Assembly (NCBI GenBank): GCA_021399445.1 | Contig: JAJTUQ010000003.1 | Coordinates: 5,580,001-5,644,000 of the forward strand | From: Xylogone sp. PMI_703 | Lineage: Eukaryota > Ascomycota > Leotiomycetes | DNA: 64,000 nt | Direction: 5' to 3' | Shown here: in pieces, positions 46,954 through 59,349 of the stretch | How positions within the stretch are numbered: position 1 is the first letter of the stretch | Layout: each line of letters opens with the position of its first letter | Made by a program: the position numbers and the translations under genes | The notes under the pieces: generated by a model | Database searches by the model: none | What the model was told of the DNA's origin: nothing | Seen by the model: the letters and a program-made list of their open reading frames with translations, nothing else

Positions 46954-48708
46954 TCAAGGTTTAGTAGTAAGACGTAACCTCTCTGCAACTACGGCTTCCC
47001 AAACCTGCGATGCACATTGCTCTAGTGGTGGTGGAAACCATAGATACCGCTCCATAAACATGATCATTTCTTCCAATGACCGGATGCCTACGTAATTTAA
47101 TAATATGCAAGCCGTATCTGTCACCCAATGTTTGTCGTCCTCTGCAACTCCGGTCCATAAGAATTGGCTAATTTCATATTCGCTGCTGGTGATGTTAATA
47201 AGACTAGTCTCACTATAATTGATTGCTAAGGCTACTGTAAATAATATCCAGAGCTGAAGCTCAGTAATACTACGCAGCCGCTCGGATGGGAGACGCCAGA
47301 ATCCCACATACATTGCCTCGGCAAGAAGAGCCCGTAGGCGGTAGATGATGCTTGATAGTTGTTGATCGCCAGTATTAAGGGAATATTGAGAGAAGATGCA
47401 TGATAGATAAATCAATAAGGTCAAGGAGATGCATTCATCCACGGGAGATGAACTTGTTGAAAACTGGTTGGGGTCCATCGATAAGATTAACCTTCCTGTT
47501 AAGTATTGAGCCGCAGAAGCATTGAAACTTGAAACTGAATATCCCGTGGAGTTTTCTCGTATAATAGAACATAGACTACAAACGTTGTTCAATATCTCGA
47601 TGGTGTCTTCGCTAAAAAGTGACAGCTGGTCCCAAAAGCCTGGCGCCAAAGATTCAATCAAAGTTGCACACTTTTCTTCCCAAATGAGGGCTGTGGAACG
47701 ATGTCTCTCTGTATAGGTTGTAGCAGTTGTGAGATTCCTATAGTGCATGAGATATAGATAGCTCACAAACATGAACTAGCAGCAACATACCACTTCACAA
47801 GGTGTGCCAAAAGGCCATCGAGACCTAGATTCTTCAAGCCTCCCCTCAACCTAACCATATCTCTAATAGCCTTTGTATGATTCCTCGATGCCTCGATACT
47901 TCCGGAGTGGAACTATTTCCAGATCAGTGTTTGTTAAGAGACTATTAAAGTGAACCTCTTGTGACGCAAAACCCACCTCATCACTTGACAGACCCAGTAC
48001 GCTGATTATCGTAACATCACTAATTTTGCTTGCTTCTGAGGATAAAGCTCCATTGACACACTGAATGCATTTCAACCTATACACCAGCGCCATTTGACGG
48101 AACCTTGTGCTCTGGAATAGTACCGCAAGGCTCCGCGCAGCGAGAAGAAAGACGCTGTTGGTAGCACCTATATCCGTTAACGCAGAGGGGAGCCATTTGT
48201 GTATCATGTCATGACTGAATGTAGAGTGAGATGGTTCATCGGACCGGAAGATGTTGAATCGCGGAAGGAGGTAGGTGACATCTAGGTACCTTAATTGTCA
48301 GCGCCAGCGATTATCTTCAGGGAGGCGCGTCGTAATGGAAATGGGTATATTCCACATACAGTGTTCAATCAAGTACCGCTCAATCGGGGTCCATGCAGTA
48401 GCAAAGCAATCAAATGGGTCTGGAGAACTGGCCGAGAGAGGCGTGACAGGAGACGGTAATAGAGACGATGCAACCGTAGGGAATGTCTGAGGATTCACCA
48501 CAGGAGCTGCAAGGTTCAGCGACATGCTGCCACCCTCCACGCTCTCGCCGCGCATACGCAGTGGCTGCAGTTTCGTTGCATGACGAGTAAAGCGCCTCTG
48601 AACCTCCCTGTTCACTGCATGGTTGCGCGATGTGACGTGCGATCTGACCTTTCTCTGAGTGCCCTTCTCAATGCGTGGCCCGGAGAGATTGACGAACTCG
48701 AAGGACAT
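46954..48708 (-). CDS. Fungal transcription-factor-domain protein without zinc cluster
   Basis: Four exons on the minus strand: 48708-48360, 48281-47977, 47912-47791 and 47737-46954, total 519 aa, phases 1, 0 and 2. The N terminus (MSFEFVNLSG, then a basic stretch with HAVNREVQRR) is typical of the group of fungal regulators that keep the activator-type domain (PF11951-like) but lack Zn2Cys6 cysteines. The central region contains KWLPSALTDIGATNSVFLLAARSLA and MVRLRGGL, characteristic of that domain. It converges tail-to-tail with the terpene cyclase, 169 bp apart. It could be a second pathway regulator. It cannot bind DNA through a zinc cluster, so it may act with the regulator at 37576-39957 or have lost function. 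Confidence 0.82.
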
Positions 48709-49400
48709 CCTGCTGTCCCTTCATAGTAGCATGCTAGGCATCGTGACTCGTCACATAGAGAACTATGAAGAAGATATAATAATAAATGACCTCGGGAGAT
48801 GGCCGTGTTAGGGCTGACGCCTCTCCTCGTGCTTACCTTACATAAGGTATATTAATCAAGGCTGTTTCAAAAGAAGCTAAAGGTCTTCGCTGTTAGTACT
48901 CCTTACGTGCCTAATAATTGGTCCTAATTAGTTTTCCATTTTAACCCCGTGCCAAAACGGACACGGACTCCGTTGCTCTGCGCCTTGGGGCTTACTAGCG
49001 AGTAGGTTCTAAGAATTAAATCTACGAATCCTATGACTGAAGAATGGGGGATTCATGAAGCAGTAGGAAGTATCACCACCCGAAGTTAGCCGGATTCAGA
49101 ACATCCGTAGATCTGATCTTGAGTTGTGTTGCCGGATCGAGGCTGGTCAATAATGGTGTGGAAAGTCTAAAACAAGCTTTGTACTTACTCTTCGCATTCC
49201 TAAAGAGGGAACAAATAATAAGCGGGAAAAGATGCACGCGATAAATGTTTCGTGGTCAAATAATATATTTCGCTTGGCAATAAGTAAACTAACTGACAGC
49301 CACTTGAACAATATCCTAGCCCATTACTCCCTATATAGTAGGTAAGAGCTTAGAGTTCTGCATTTCCCAGGCGACACGGGTCAACTTCCGGGGTTAGGTC
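48709..49400. other. Intergenic region, no gene seen
   Basis: Promoter of the minus-strand regulator and 3' flank of the sugar porter. No ORF of note. Confidence 0.5.
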
Positions 49401-51346
49401 TTATGCACTCTCCACGTGGACGATCTGCTGCTTCTTTTGCTCATCCGGAGAGTTATCCTCGTGATGAATTTGTTTCTCCACGGCAATTGTGGCCTGGTTG
49501 GCAAGGGTTTGGTCCTCGAACACTACGTGCCGTATTATTAGCCAATGATAGATCCACATCTGAAACACGGGTTGGAAAAAGTAATATAAGATACTTACAG
49601 AAAGTCAATTCTTCCAAGGTCCGGCCTGACGTCTCTGGATACATGAAGTAGACGAATGTAATCTCGAAAACAATCCAACAACAGTAAACAATGAGATACT
49701 TCCAGGAGATGGCATCGAGAGCAATAGAGTTGACGTAGGTTGTGAAGAAACCAGCTAGACGACCGAACAATTGCTCAATAGAAATACCGCGTGCTCTTTG
49801 GGCAAAGGGGAACAGTTCTACAAGGTAAGCTAGAGAAGCGTTAGCATAAAATATTTTTCAAAGAAGCAGCTGACATACTATATGTAAGAGCGTTATTGCC
49901 AATGTTGTATGCAGGTGAATACAAGAATATGAAGAACAACGTAAATCCGGAAGCAACTTTGTTGAGATGTCCATTGTCACTGGACGTAATGCTGCGCTCA
50001 AGCGTTATGGTCCACGCAATATATACACACAGCATGCTGATAGTAGACGTCAAAAACATGGTTCTTCGTTTCATTCTTGGTGCAATAAATGCGGCGAGAG
50101 TTCCGTTCACAAGGCCCCAGCAGTTGTTTCCAATGTTAATACGATTCTTTCTGTATGAATCCTTGATGCCCAAGAGGTTTAAGATAGGACTCAGATAGTA
50201 GCTGATAAGGGTATTTCCAGACCATTGCGTAAAGAGTCCTAGCATAGAGGCGATTAAAGTACGACGACGCATACCGGGTGTAGCAACCATATCCCACCAG
50301 GACTGTTTTGATGCTTCGAGTTCAAGAGCGATTGTAGCTTGAATCTGAGCCATTTCGGCCTTTACGAAGAGGGAGTCTCGATCTCCTTCGGCGTGGTACT
50401 TAACTAAAACGTCGTATGCTTCTTCGATTCTATCCTTGCTGATAAGGTGACGGGGGCTCTCTGGAAGGAAACTGTCATACATTAGTTACTTTAACGTACC
50501 AACAGGGTCCGTTCCAACTTACAAAACGGCTATAATCTGGAGAATGGAAGGAGCCATCTGGAGCAGTGATGGGATCCTCCACGCCCAGTTGTTGGTGAGT
50601 TTAGAAGTCCCTAAAGCAATGCCAGACGCAATGATGGAGCCGAAAAAGTAGGAAGAGTTGAACAGGGAGGTGAGAACGGGTCGTTCTTTGGGATATCCCA
50701 GCTCTCCGATCATGGCAGAACCTGCAACGATACAGAACACAATACCAAAGCCAAGAAGCATTCTTGCAATGATATACATAGCAACTGATTTGGCCTTTTA
50801 GCTAAAAGCGACCTCTCTTTCCTAGAAGTGTACTCACTATGAACCGAAAACCCCTGGATCAATGCACCAGCTACCATAACCCAAGAACCGAACATGATAG
50901 ACCAACGTCTACCAAATCTCTGGTTGAAAGCGCCAATGAATGGCAGACCAACAATGGCACCTAGAGAGTAACAAGCAGAGACAAGGCCGAGCATCTGAGG
51001 GGTGAGAGTGTATCCATTCGCCGGGTTAGGATCAGGACGCCCAAAGTCTATAGGCAACTTGGTCAGTATTTTGATATAGAGACTGATTGCGTGTAAAATA
51101 CTAACATTTGTTCCAGGGCGGGATAAACTGCAAAGAGTTGATCATCTGGGAATCAAATCCAGATGTCATCTCAATACCCATACACGCAGGGAAGAGCAAG
51201 AAGTAGAGACGTCGTAGATTGGGTTTCTTGTACCATGGCACTTTATCTTCAGCTACCATACGAGAGATGATAGGGTCTGAAAGTCCAGTAACACCCGTGG
51301 TCTTCTTCCCTTCTTCCGGAACCGGTGAAGCTGGTCTGTCCGCCAT
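49401..51346 (-). CDS. MFS sugar porter (lactose permease-like)
   Basis: Six exons on the minus strand: 51346-51106, 51047-50838, 50784-50523, 50471-49879, 49829-49599 and 49522-49401, total 552 aa with consistent phases. About twelve hydrophobic segments. Sugar-porter signatures appear in order: GFDSQMINSLQ after TM1, FGRRWSIM between TM2 and TM3, PESPRH after TM6, QWSGNTLISYYL in TM7, FGRLAGFFTTYVNSIAL, and PETSGRTLEEL after TM12. This is the lactose-permease/hexose-transporter subgroup of fungi. It acts at the plasma membrane by proton symport, known for the family. The substrate is not decided. It may simply border the terpenoid genes rather than serve them. Confidence 0.9.
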
Positions 51347-53843
51347 GGTGAAGCCGTAAAATCTAATGTTCTTCGCGAGAAAATAATTGGTATCACCTCA
51401 GCTGTAGAACTTAGGTAGGCTCAACGCCAACTCGACTGGGCTGCTTCAGGAACAAGAGCTGCTCAAGGGGCAGACCATGGGCAATATATGTCGACCCCAG
51501 TTTTACCCCCAGATCCCCCCATATGAGGCATATACCAAAGCAACTCCTGCCCAGGACGTGGGATGATGGGTCTTATTCCGCTTCGAGATGGTTAGGATAG
51601 TTGAATTATCACCGCTTTCAAGTTGCCGTCGCTTCTTACTGGATGGAGTGAGCAGGACGTTGATTACTTCCAAGGCCCCAACCCCGCGTTAAAGAGATTA
51701 GCCTGAGCATCAGCGACTCATCATCTGCGCATCCCTGGCCAAGGCAGTCCGCCCAGCCGGTAAAAAGGGACGACAATCCACAACTCCGCTAACACCAGAG
51801 TGTGGATGTACCGAAGTTAACGCGGGGATACCAATGACATGGCGAGCGGATGTAGCCTTTCATGCCAACTGGGGGAATATCGGGGACAGACTGTGGGGAT
51901 CGCACCGAGCCAAACACTTGGGCCGCATCTGAGCCCATCTTCTGCGAGATCATTCCTCTGTTTCGTCGCACAATATCAGCTGCCAAGCACGTGGAGGCGG
52001 ATCGCGACCTTCCGTAGAGGGAATAGGTGAGCACACGAGGTTGCACTCTGGCTCGTATGTCCTCTTCCCGGCTGGTGTTTTTGCGCTTATGCGTCTACTC
52101 TCTTGGTAGGCATGGGAAGTTCCTGATTTCCTCTGCATGCAAAGCACTTCTGGTAGTCTTCCAACTTACTGGTGCCAATACTGCTGAGACTGAGATGTCA
52201 CATATTGACGGTTGAGTCGGCAGCCTCAATGGCGCTCAGTAACGGTTTCGGTGATCAATCTCCTCCCTTCACCTCCTTCACCTCCTTCTCCCACGCCGAG
52301 CGCCAGACCAGTACGAGGTTAAGCTTATTTTTGCTTTAATATACACGAGCAGTTGAAGAGATGCGGCCCGAAAAGCCGAAATCCAGCTGCCAAGCTGTCT
52401 CCACTCCCACTCCGTGAGGAGTGAATTGCTGCTCCCTTCCCCACACCTCGTAAGAGTGAAGCAGTCAACAAAGAGGATAATTACTCATGGTTGCCACAAC
52501 TGGGTCTCAGGTCCACGATGTCTTGTTTTGTGTCTCCTTGGACGCCCGCAAAGAAGTCCCCAACAACATAATTTTGAGTCAGCTGTGGAACTCTTATTAC
52601 TGTACAGCGAGCTGCTGCCAAGGCCGCTGTGGAGTCCGACTGAAGATGGAATATGCCGTGGACAAAAGTTGAGCAACAAAACACTCTTCAAAATGATGTG
52701 AAAAGTAACGACTTATCCGGGCTCAGAAGAGTAGGAACTTTGCCGCCGCGATACAGTCTTTTTTTCAAAGAAAGGAGGGTGGTAATAAGTCGTATGGATA
52801 AATCTAAAAGCCAATCGCAATGTTACAAGACACTTCGTACAAAGAGCCTGAATCAGGCTACCAAGGAATATAACATTACTGTTAGATTCCCTCAACAACA
52901 AGGAGAGCTCCAAGTGGTCTCTGTAGGCCCGAATTTGTTTGATCGACCTCTAGATAACCACGAAACTCTCGTCTCTTTTACGACATGTGTGCACAAAAAT
53001 GAGCGGACTTAGTCCTAGATAACCATGGCCAAGAAAGGATGTGCAAGCCACTCCAGTACTGGAGCCGCAAGAATGCGAGGATTATGTGTACCATGATACT
53101 GGTATGGTCCCGTTGGTAACTTGCCAAGCACTATAGCGGTGGAGGTGCCACACTCACGGATTCTCTGCAATAAATGAAGACTAGGTATCCGTCCCTTCTC
53201 TGATTCTTCATCCTTCTAATTCTTGACAGCAGCTACGCTAGAAAGTTAGAGTCTGTTCATGTCCTACTGAATGCATTAATCAATGATTGAAAGGAAGGCT
53301 TTAAGCGTAATTTTTTTAAAAAAAAATATATTATTTCAAAGGTAAGAATATTCACGCTCCGAAATTCAACAGTAAACGTATCTATCAGGGATTTAAAATG
53401 AGAAAATCGTTTTTGAAAATCTCAAATGGCTCCCTCGGTACCCGACTTCCATTGGAAGTCGAAAACGGATAATTGAGATACCGCCAGCTGTTACGAGATA
53501 ATGCTTTCTTTTAGGATATCTATCGGGAATGTGTCCACATTGAATAACGTAAACACAGCCCCCAACTATTCTAGAATAATTCGAATAGTCACATATAGTC
53601 AACTTCCATCTTATATCAACACATTGAAAGAGTGGTGCCTAATTTTTCGATGAAGCTACCGTTGTTCTCCCAACTTGCTGTCGGAAGCCCGTGCTCTCCG
53701 CAAATAAGATCTTCGGAAAGTGTGTTCTAAATCTCAAGCATGCCTAGCTCTCTTTGAAGGCGTGCTGAGTAAGCATCCTGCTGGATCCGCAGGTCGATTT
53801 GGGAGGGAACTGTAGACAATAATGTAGCCTTTGGACTACCTAA
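51347..53843. other. Gene-poor intergenic region
   Basis: About 2.5 kb. The first 300 bp are the sugar-porter promoter. An ATG frame at 52653-53012 (119 codons) is open but has no domain, and overlapping frames on both strands are equally open. CCTTCACCT repeats occur near 52265-52290. No gene is called. Confidence 0.45.
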
Positions 53844-54299
53844 TTAGGCCCCAACTAAATCGACACTGAGATTATCTAAATCGACACGCAACAACCGATA
53901 CCGGCACCACCTCAGGCATCAATACAACTGTCGGCCACATACAAAGACTTTGACTACAGTAGATTACCTTCAAATCGTTGATACTAACCTTCTTCTCATA
54001 ATATTTACGCATATTGTGACGAAATAATGAATTGCACGATTTTTAAAATTTAAGTAGTAGATTTAGTTACAGGCTACAGGCCCTACAGTGGCTCCGCTTA
54101 CAGGAGCCAACGGCCGTAGGGCGTTGGCGATACAGTGCAGCCCATACTGTACAGTATACGGGTACTGTATGGTGCATTACATTGGAGGGCCCAGAGTGCC
54201 TTACTAATTTGGGTGTAGTCGCATGGTCCGTGAATGCCGGTATCGGTTGTTGCGTGTCGATTTAGATAATCTCAGTGTCGATTTAGTTGGGGCCCTAAT
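53844..54299. mobile_element. MITE-like element with about 63-bp terminal inverted repeats
   Basis: The left terminus 53844-53906 (TTAGGCCCCAACTAAATCGA...) and right terminus 54235-54299 are reverse complements with about one mismatch or indel over 63 bp. Each terminus contains a direct subrepeat CTAAATCGACAC twice. The 328-bp centre has no ORF and carries its own short palindromes (TACTGTACAGTATACGGGTACTGTA). The small size, perfect-looking termini and lack of coding capacity fit a non-autonomous DNA transposon (MITE). The TIR is well conserved, so insertion is probably recent. A clear target-site duplication could not be fixed; TA next to both ends is possible. Confidence 0.8.
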
Positions 54300-55067
54300 G
54301 TAACGGGCCTGGTTAGCCACTTGTGGCGATGCAATTGGAATGAGTGGACAGAAACCCTCCTGGACCAGCAAGTGCGGCTAGGGCCGAAGCCGTTACTCGC
54401 TAGGCAAATCAGCCCATCCGTTTTAGTATGCTTTCCCTACAATAGATCTCCATGGTACTTATTCTAATTATCATGAGAAGGTGTGAAAAAGATATATGTT
54501 CCAAATCCAGACAATCCGCGAGTGCAAAGAAAGAGAAGTTCGGAGGGTTGGATTACTTATTTACGCTATTAGTTGTGTAAGGGCTCATCAATTTTGTTTT
54601 TGTCCTATAGAGTATAGACTAGCAATAAATTCAACGTGCATGTACTCTATAATCCGCCCTGCGAAGATAAATTTAGATGGATACATTTGAGGTTGTGGTG
54701 ATCATTTAAATTTACTTCACACCGGGTGTTTGGAGGGATGGGATGTATGCTGTGGCATGACAATTCTACGTACCACAGCAATATGTACGTTTTCATCTAG
54801 AGTAATTAGAACTTATCCGTATAGTCATCCCGGATGTGGCAAAGTTAATTAACCTATGAACTTACAACCAGACTGTTCATCTTGTCATCAAAAGATAGTT
54901 GCACAACAAGCTAAAATCAAAGGTATACTGCACACTTGTATATTGTTCTAAAACTTCTAATTCCAAAGATACACCATCAAAAGAACTTGATTTTACACGA
55001 ATGCTAACTCATCGCCGAGTGTCCAGGCTTTTTTGTGAGAAAATGCCAGCTTAATCCCGCAACTGAT
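54300..55067. other. Intergenic region, no gene seen
   Basis: AT-rich flank of the MITE and 3' flank of the GPI-protein gene. A 64-codon frame at 54496-54690 is not supported. Confidence 0.45.
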
Positions 55068-55793
55068 TTACAATAAAGCCGCCATGCCTAATAATGCGAC
55101 TCCAAAGGGTAAGAGAGTTGCTGTCGGCCGGGCAGCATCACCGCCATGATGAGTAGAAGTTGGGCTTGGAGCTGCAGTTTGTGATGGGATAGGCCCGAGG
55201 TCTGTTGAATTGGTGGTGAATTGACCCTGGATATCGCCATCTGCTGTGGACGCGGTGCTGTTAACTATTTTCTGCCCTTTGATCCATGGTGCCGCCGCAA
55301 AGATGAATGCTCCTTCCAGCGATGAGTCGGAGCAATCACTCAATTGGCCAATGGAAGTCTTCATGTATGGTTGGAAAAGAAGACTTGTGTTTGTGTTCGC
55401 TGGAGCTACCAACAACGAATCGGGATATTGAGTTTCGTTCGTCGTGTCTTTGGTACCATCGAAAGTCACCCAAGCGGCCTGCTGAGTCTGCTCATTGAAC
55501 TCAGTATATGAGCGGCCGACGAGGTCGAAAATGGCGTCGGTATCATTAGAGCTGGTGCTGATGTTCAAAAATCGGGGGACCGTAAGACCGAATGGACCTC
55601 GCAAGAAATTGCACGGTAGTTGACCAGGACAGTTGGCATCTTCGTAGAAAGCATCAAATTGCGAAGAAGATTTCTGAGAAACACTGTCGAGGTTGTTTGA
55701 TATTTTTCTATAGCTTGTGCATACTGAGGCAACCTCTTGTATGTTTACGGCAAGCAATATGGCCAATGAATGAGATAATAAATTGGAATACAT
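55068..55793 (-). CDS. Small GPI-anchored secreted protein
   Basis: A single-exon minus-strand gene of 241 aa from ATG 55793; the frame is open 55 codons further upstream, but that extension lacks signal-peptide features. A signal peptide spans about residues 1-23 (MYSNLLSHSLAILLAVN). The body has several Cys (CTSYRK, DANCPGQLPCNF, DCSDSS) and many N-glycosylation sequons. A Ser/Thr/Pro-rich segment (about 200-220) precedes a hydrophobic C terminus, PFGVALLGMAALL, with no basic residues after it, as expected for GPI attachment. The protein should sit on the outer cell surface or wall. No enzymatic motif recognised; function unknown. Confidence 0.8.
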   Translation of the reverse strand: MYSNLLSHSLAILLAVNIQEVASVCTSYRKISNNLDSVSQKSSSQFDAFYEDANCPGQLPCNFLRGPFGLTVPRFLNISTSSNDTDAIFDLVGRSYTEFNEQTQQAAWVTFDGTKDTTNETQYPDSLLVAPANTNTSLLFQPYMKTSIGQLSDCSDSSLEGAFIFAAAPWIKGQKIVNSTASTADGDIQGQFTTNSTDLGPIPSQTAAPSPTSTHHGGDAARPTATLLPFGVALLGMAALL

Positions 55794-55890
55794 GATGAAC
55801 AGCAGTTCCCGAGATGAGTCTATCGAAAGTAATGAGTGAAGTAGAAGTATACGGATTATAACCTTGGAAATCACAGAATGAGCATCTCTC

Positions 55891-55897
55891 TTATATA
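55891..55897 (-). promoter_or_regulatory. TATA-like box of the GPI-protein gene
   Basis: Reads TATATAA on the minus strand, about 100 bp upstream of ATG 55793. It supports that ATG over the upstream in-frame codons. Confidence 0.4.
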
Positions 55898-58800
55898 TCT
55901 CATCATGATCCACACTCAGTGTTCCGGTAAAGCTTGTGCTAGTTACGAGTTGTTTCAAACACGAATTTTAGCCTTCTCATGCTGGTAAACAACATCGCAA
56001 CGCATAAGTGCTTACAGTCTATATAGTTAATACTTTCTCAGCTCTGATCTCGAAGCATATTAAGGTGACATTGTAATGCCCAATTCAGCAATGGTTCTAT
56101 ATTAGGAGCATCTCGTAATGACTTAAAAATCTCCTCGGTCTTTGAAATATTGCAATCTCTTTTTCCTATCTTGGAGCTAATACGAATGTGCCACTAAACA
56201 TACAGTGCTATAGCGGCCGTACGGCTGAAATTTTCTTCTATTCTGACAACGAACCTTGATGCGCTATCCAAATATAGGATGGAAGGATCGATCCGCCCAA
56301 GTAATTGAATCCACTGGAAGATGAAGCAAGAATTAGCGGTGAAAAGGGGTTGGAAGATTCCAAACACAAGAATTATGCTCTATTATACCACTGTTCTGTA
56401 GCTGTATCGCTGCTAAATCAACGACACCATTCTTTCTCTCAGCCCTAACAATCACATATACAGTAGTACCATCCTCAGAGGCCCCTCAGAGATTGACCTG
56501 AACATCTAAATTGCATTATTAGTTCGACCTTACATTTTCTCCATATGATTTCATTACAAAAGATATCAAACTGTTGCAAGTACTTTGAGGCCAATATCCT
56601 CATTTCACCTTCACCGATTGTATGGAACGGCTGATAATCACCAATAGTTACCAGGTAAGGTAAGTAGATGCGATTGTACCTTGTAATAAATCTCTTGAAA
56701 CACTAGGATGTCGTGATCAAGCTTAATATTACACGTATTTTAGTTGCTATCCTCGCCTTCTAAGTTACAGCTATTAGTGGGTACATACCCTGGACCATAT
56801 TGCCATGTTATTATTGGCTGCCCTAGAACGAAAGGAGAACTCCAGTTGAACTGGCTGCTTGTGCCGCCTGTATCTGTGTTCTGACAGGCTGACACTCATT
56901 ACATAAGACCGACTTTGACACGAAGCTTAGTAAGATTTACTGAAGCTGGCAGATACCTTCCTCTTTTCGCCCGAGGTTGTTAGTATAGCGAGGTCGCTTT
57001 AACTTGCCTAATAAAGCGCCTGGTAAAGAGCTAATCATAGCAAGACAGTGGCTCCTAATTCCTGTACTTAATAGTACAACAGCTTGAAACGTGCTAGTTC
57101 ATGATATGACTGGTATATAGCTGCTTTCCCATCTGAATCTCGCCTTTTAATAAAGCAAGGTGAGATTTGATGAGATTATGTTAGATATTTCAGATGCTGT
57201 AAGAAATTGTGCACTCTAGACCGTATGATGGCGTTTTCCCTTGCGTATTGAGTGACCGGTAGACAGTTATGGGATGGTGTGTTAGGTTAATGAATACCTA
57301 ACATTAAACTTGCAGCTGTTCCCATAATACACTATCATATATACACTATCATATAGAGTATGATGGTGTGAAAAGTCTATCACGGTAATATATTATTAGA
57401 CGTTGCCTAAGATTGCTACACATGCTAATATCAACACTTTGTTTAGTATTAATCCGTTGCTCTCCCGCCTATTGATATATCACCCGCTTCAATTGCATAC
57501 AATCACGTTACATTGGTGCATGAATGTGACATGAAAAATGCTTAGGCTATGAGTAGTGGCGGAGTGTGGTACAACATCCAAACAACATACGGTAGCATAC
57601 ATAAGCATATAGCTCAGTCCTGCAATGCTCGCAGGCTACGCGCTAAGCGACCACATCCTAAATCACCATGTATTGTGGATTATTCCTCGGATATCGACTC
57701 TCGAGCTACGAGAGCCACAATAAATAAATAGTAAAACCAATTCATATTGTGTCAATTGGGATCCCACGTGTTGAACAAAGTCGCAGTTAGTCACTTGCCG
57801 GAATAAATGATCTTCAATTGTCTAGCTGCTTCCACCCTTTTAAATTGTTCTCACATATAATATTTTATAAAGCTCTATTTCAGCTATAATATATTGTGCT
57901 ACCAAATCTTTGATATGGTATCTCAAAGCAGCGTTTCTCTTTTCCTTAGGCACGTAACGCTATAATATGGCGTCGTGGTATACGTTTAGATACATTTGTA
58001 CTCATCCGGGAAGGCGAAATTTCCATGTCAGACATGAAGTAACTAGACTCCTTCATCGATGCTATGTAAAGAGAGCTCGAAAGGGTGCCGCTACATAATT
58101 ACTAGTCTATAAGGTGGTGGCAACGGGAGTCCCAAAGTTATAAGGCATACTCATGACCTAAAAATTAGCCATGGTATACGCTCTCACTATATAGAATAGC
58201 TATCTATGCGCTTAGCAGTGCACCCAAACCGTGGTTTAAATGGTATAATACGTCTGCTTTCGCTGGCAGTCCGGGCTCCTGTTATGTGTAACATCGATGA
58301 CAGTCAATTTGCTATGACTACACAATAACCTATGCAACTAACACCAAACTATAATGGGTAGAATGGTAAAGCGTGTTACTGGCAGATATTTAGATCTTTG
58401 TAATGGATTTTAGTTGAATTTCACATGATCTTGAGCCTACAACTGAGAATTGATCTGGTCTTGGCCCAGGGTATGAGTGCATGAGCGGGGGCAATAAACC
58501 TTAATAGTGAACACCCCGCACAACAAGATGTTTAAATATTTAGGTGATAATCTCTCAATTCATACATCAGTCATACTAAGATATTTTAGTTGCCCAATGC
58601 AGTAAATGAAAACCCTGATGTCCAAACTTACACTTGAACTAGTACGACAACAGTCAAGTTGAAGCTTGATAAGTGGGATGCATATGCGACTCTTTCCACC
58701 AACTCAAAGAGGTGGTCGGAAACTTCTCCAATCTATTTACTGTCCCATTAGTATATGCTTCCCGGCAATAGATTTCCGACCAGCCAATGTTGGTTCAGGA

Positions 58801-59239
58801 CAAAACGGGTGGCCTGTGATGGCTGTTAAGCTTGTCTTCAATAGCATGATCCTCACTATCAATGGGCGGGGCCCCTGGGGGCCCAAAAGGCTTAAATCAA
58901 GATTAGGGTCAGTCTCTAATGCCGGTTAATATGCTCCGGCACCTCTTTTATGGGGACCCCGCATCCCACTATCTAGGGTTTTCTGGATGGAGGCCGATGC
59001 ACGGAGTATGTTTGTGGAGAAGGATTACGGTAGATCGTCCATCCTTGGTCTATCACTACTACTACGTAGATGTCAACCTGACCATGCTTGAGCGTCATAT
59101 CACTTCTATTTCAAGGTTAATAGCTTATTGAAACATCAAGAGATGTTACATAGAGAAGGAAGAATGGGCATCCGCGGGATAGTGCAGATTAGCTTTCCCT
59201 CATTCTGCTGTATTTGTGCCAATATAGATGCCTTTTCAC
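55898..59239. other. AT-rich gene-poor region
   Basis: About 3.3 kb without a credible gene. Holds a diverged repeat copy (56829-56900), a short stem TGTTAGGT...ACCTAACA at 57280-57303, a direct repeat ACACTATCATATAT near 57330-57355, and unsupported frames at 57549-57731, 58666-58929 and 58919-59131. Confidence 0.45.
56829..56900 (+). repeat. Diverged dispersed repeat, copy 1
   Basis: Shares AAAGGAGAACTCCAGTTG and the following CTGGC-GCTT...TATCTG-GTTC-GACA pattern with 62333-62400. Estimated identity is about 70 percent, with many differences being C/T or G/A, as expected after repeat-induced point mutation. Confidence 0.5.
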
Positions 59240-59247
59240 TTATATAG
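59240..59247 (+). promoter_or_regulatory. TATA-like box of the sugar porter gene
   Basis: TATATAG about 105 bp upstream of ATG 59350, in a pyrimidine-rich context (CTTTTCACTTATATAGAGG). Position only. Confidence 0.4.
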
Positions 59248-59349
59248 AGGGATGAGTCCGCTTTTCTCCAGAGCTTAGTTTGATTGTTTTATTTCTCTTC
59301 ACCATATATGATCATCTCATTCAATTTTGTTTGTTAAATTGTAACAAAA

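Noticed and set aside
52653..53012. Plus-strand ATG ORF of 119 codons
   Set aside because: No domain or protein-like pattern, overlapping frames on both strands; kept only as a note in the intergenic entry.
57280..57303. Stem TGTTAGGT/ACCTAACA as a possible MITE end
   Set aside because: Only 8 bp of stem with an 8-base loop; expected by chance in AT-rich DNA.
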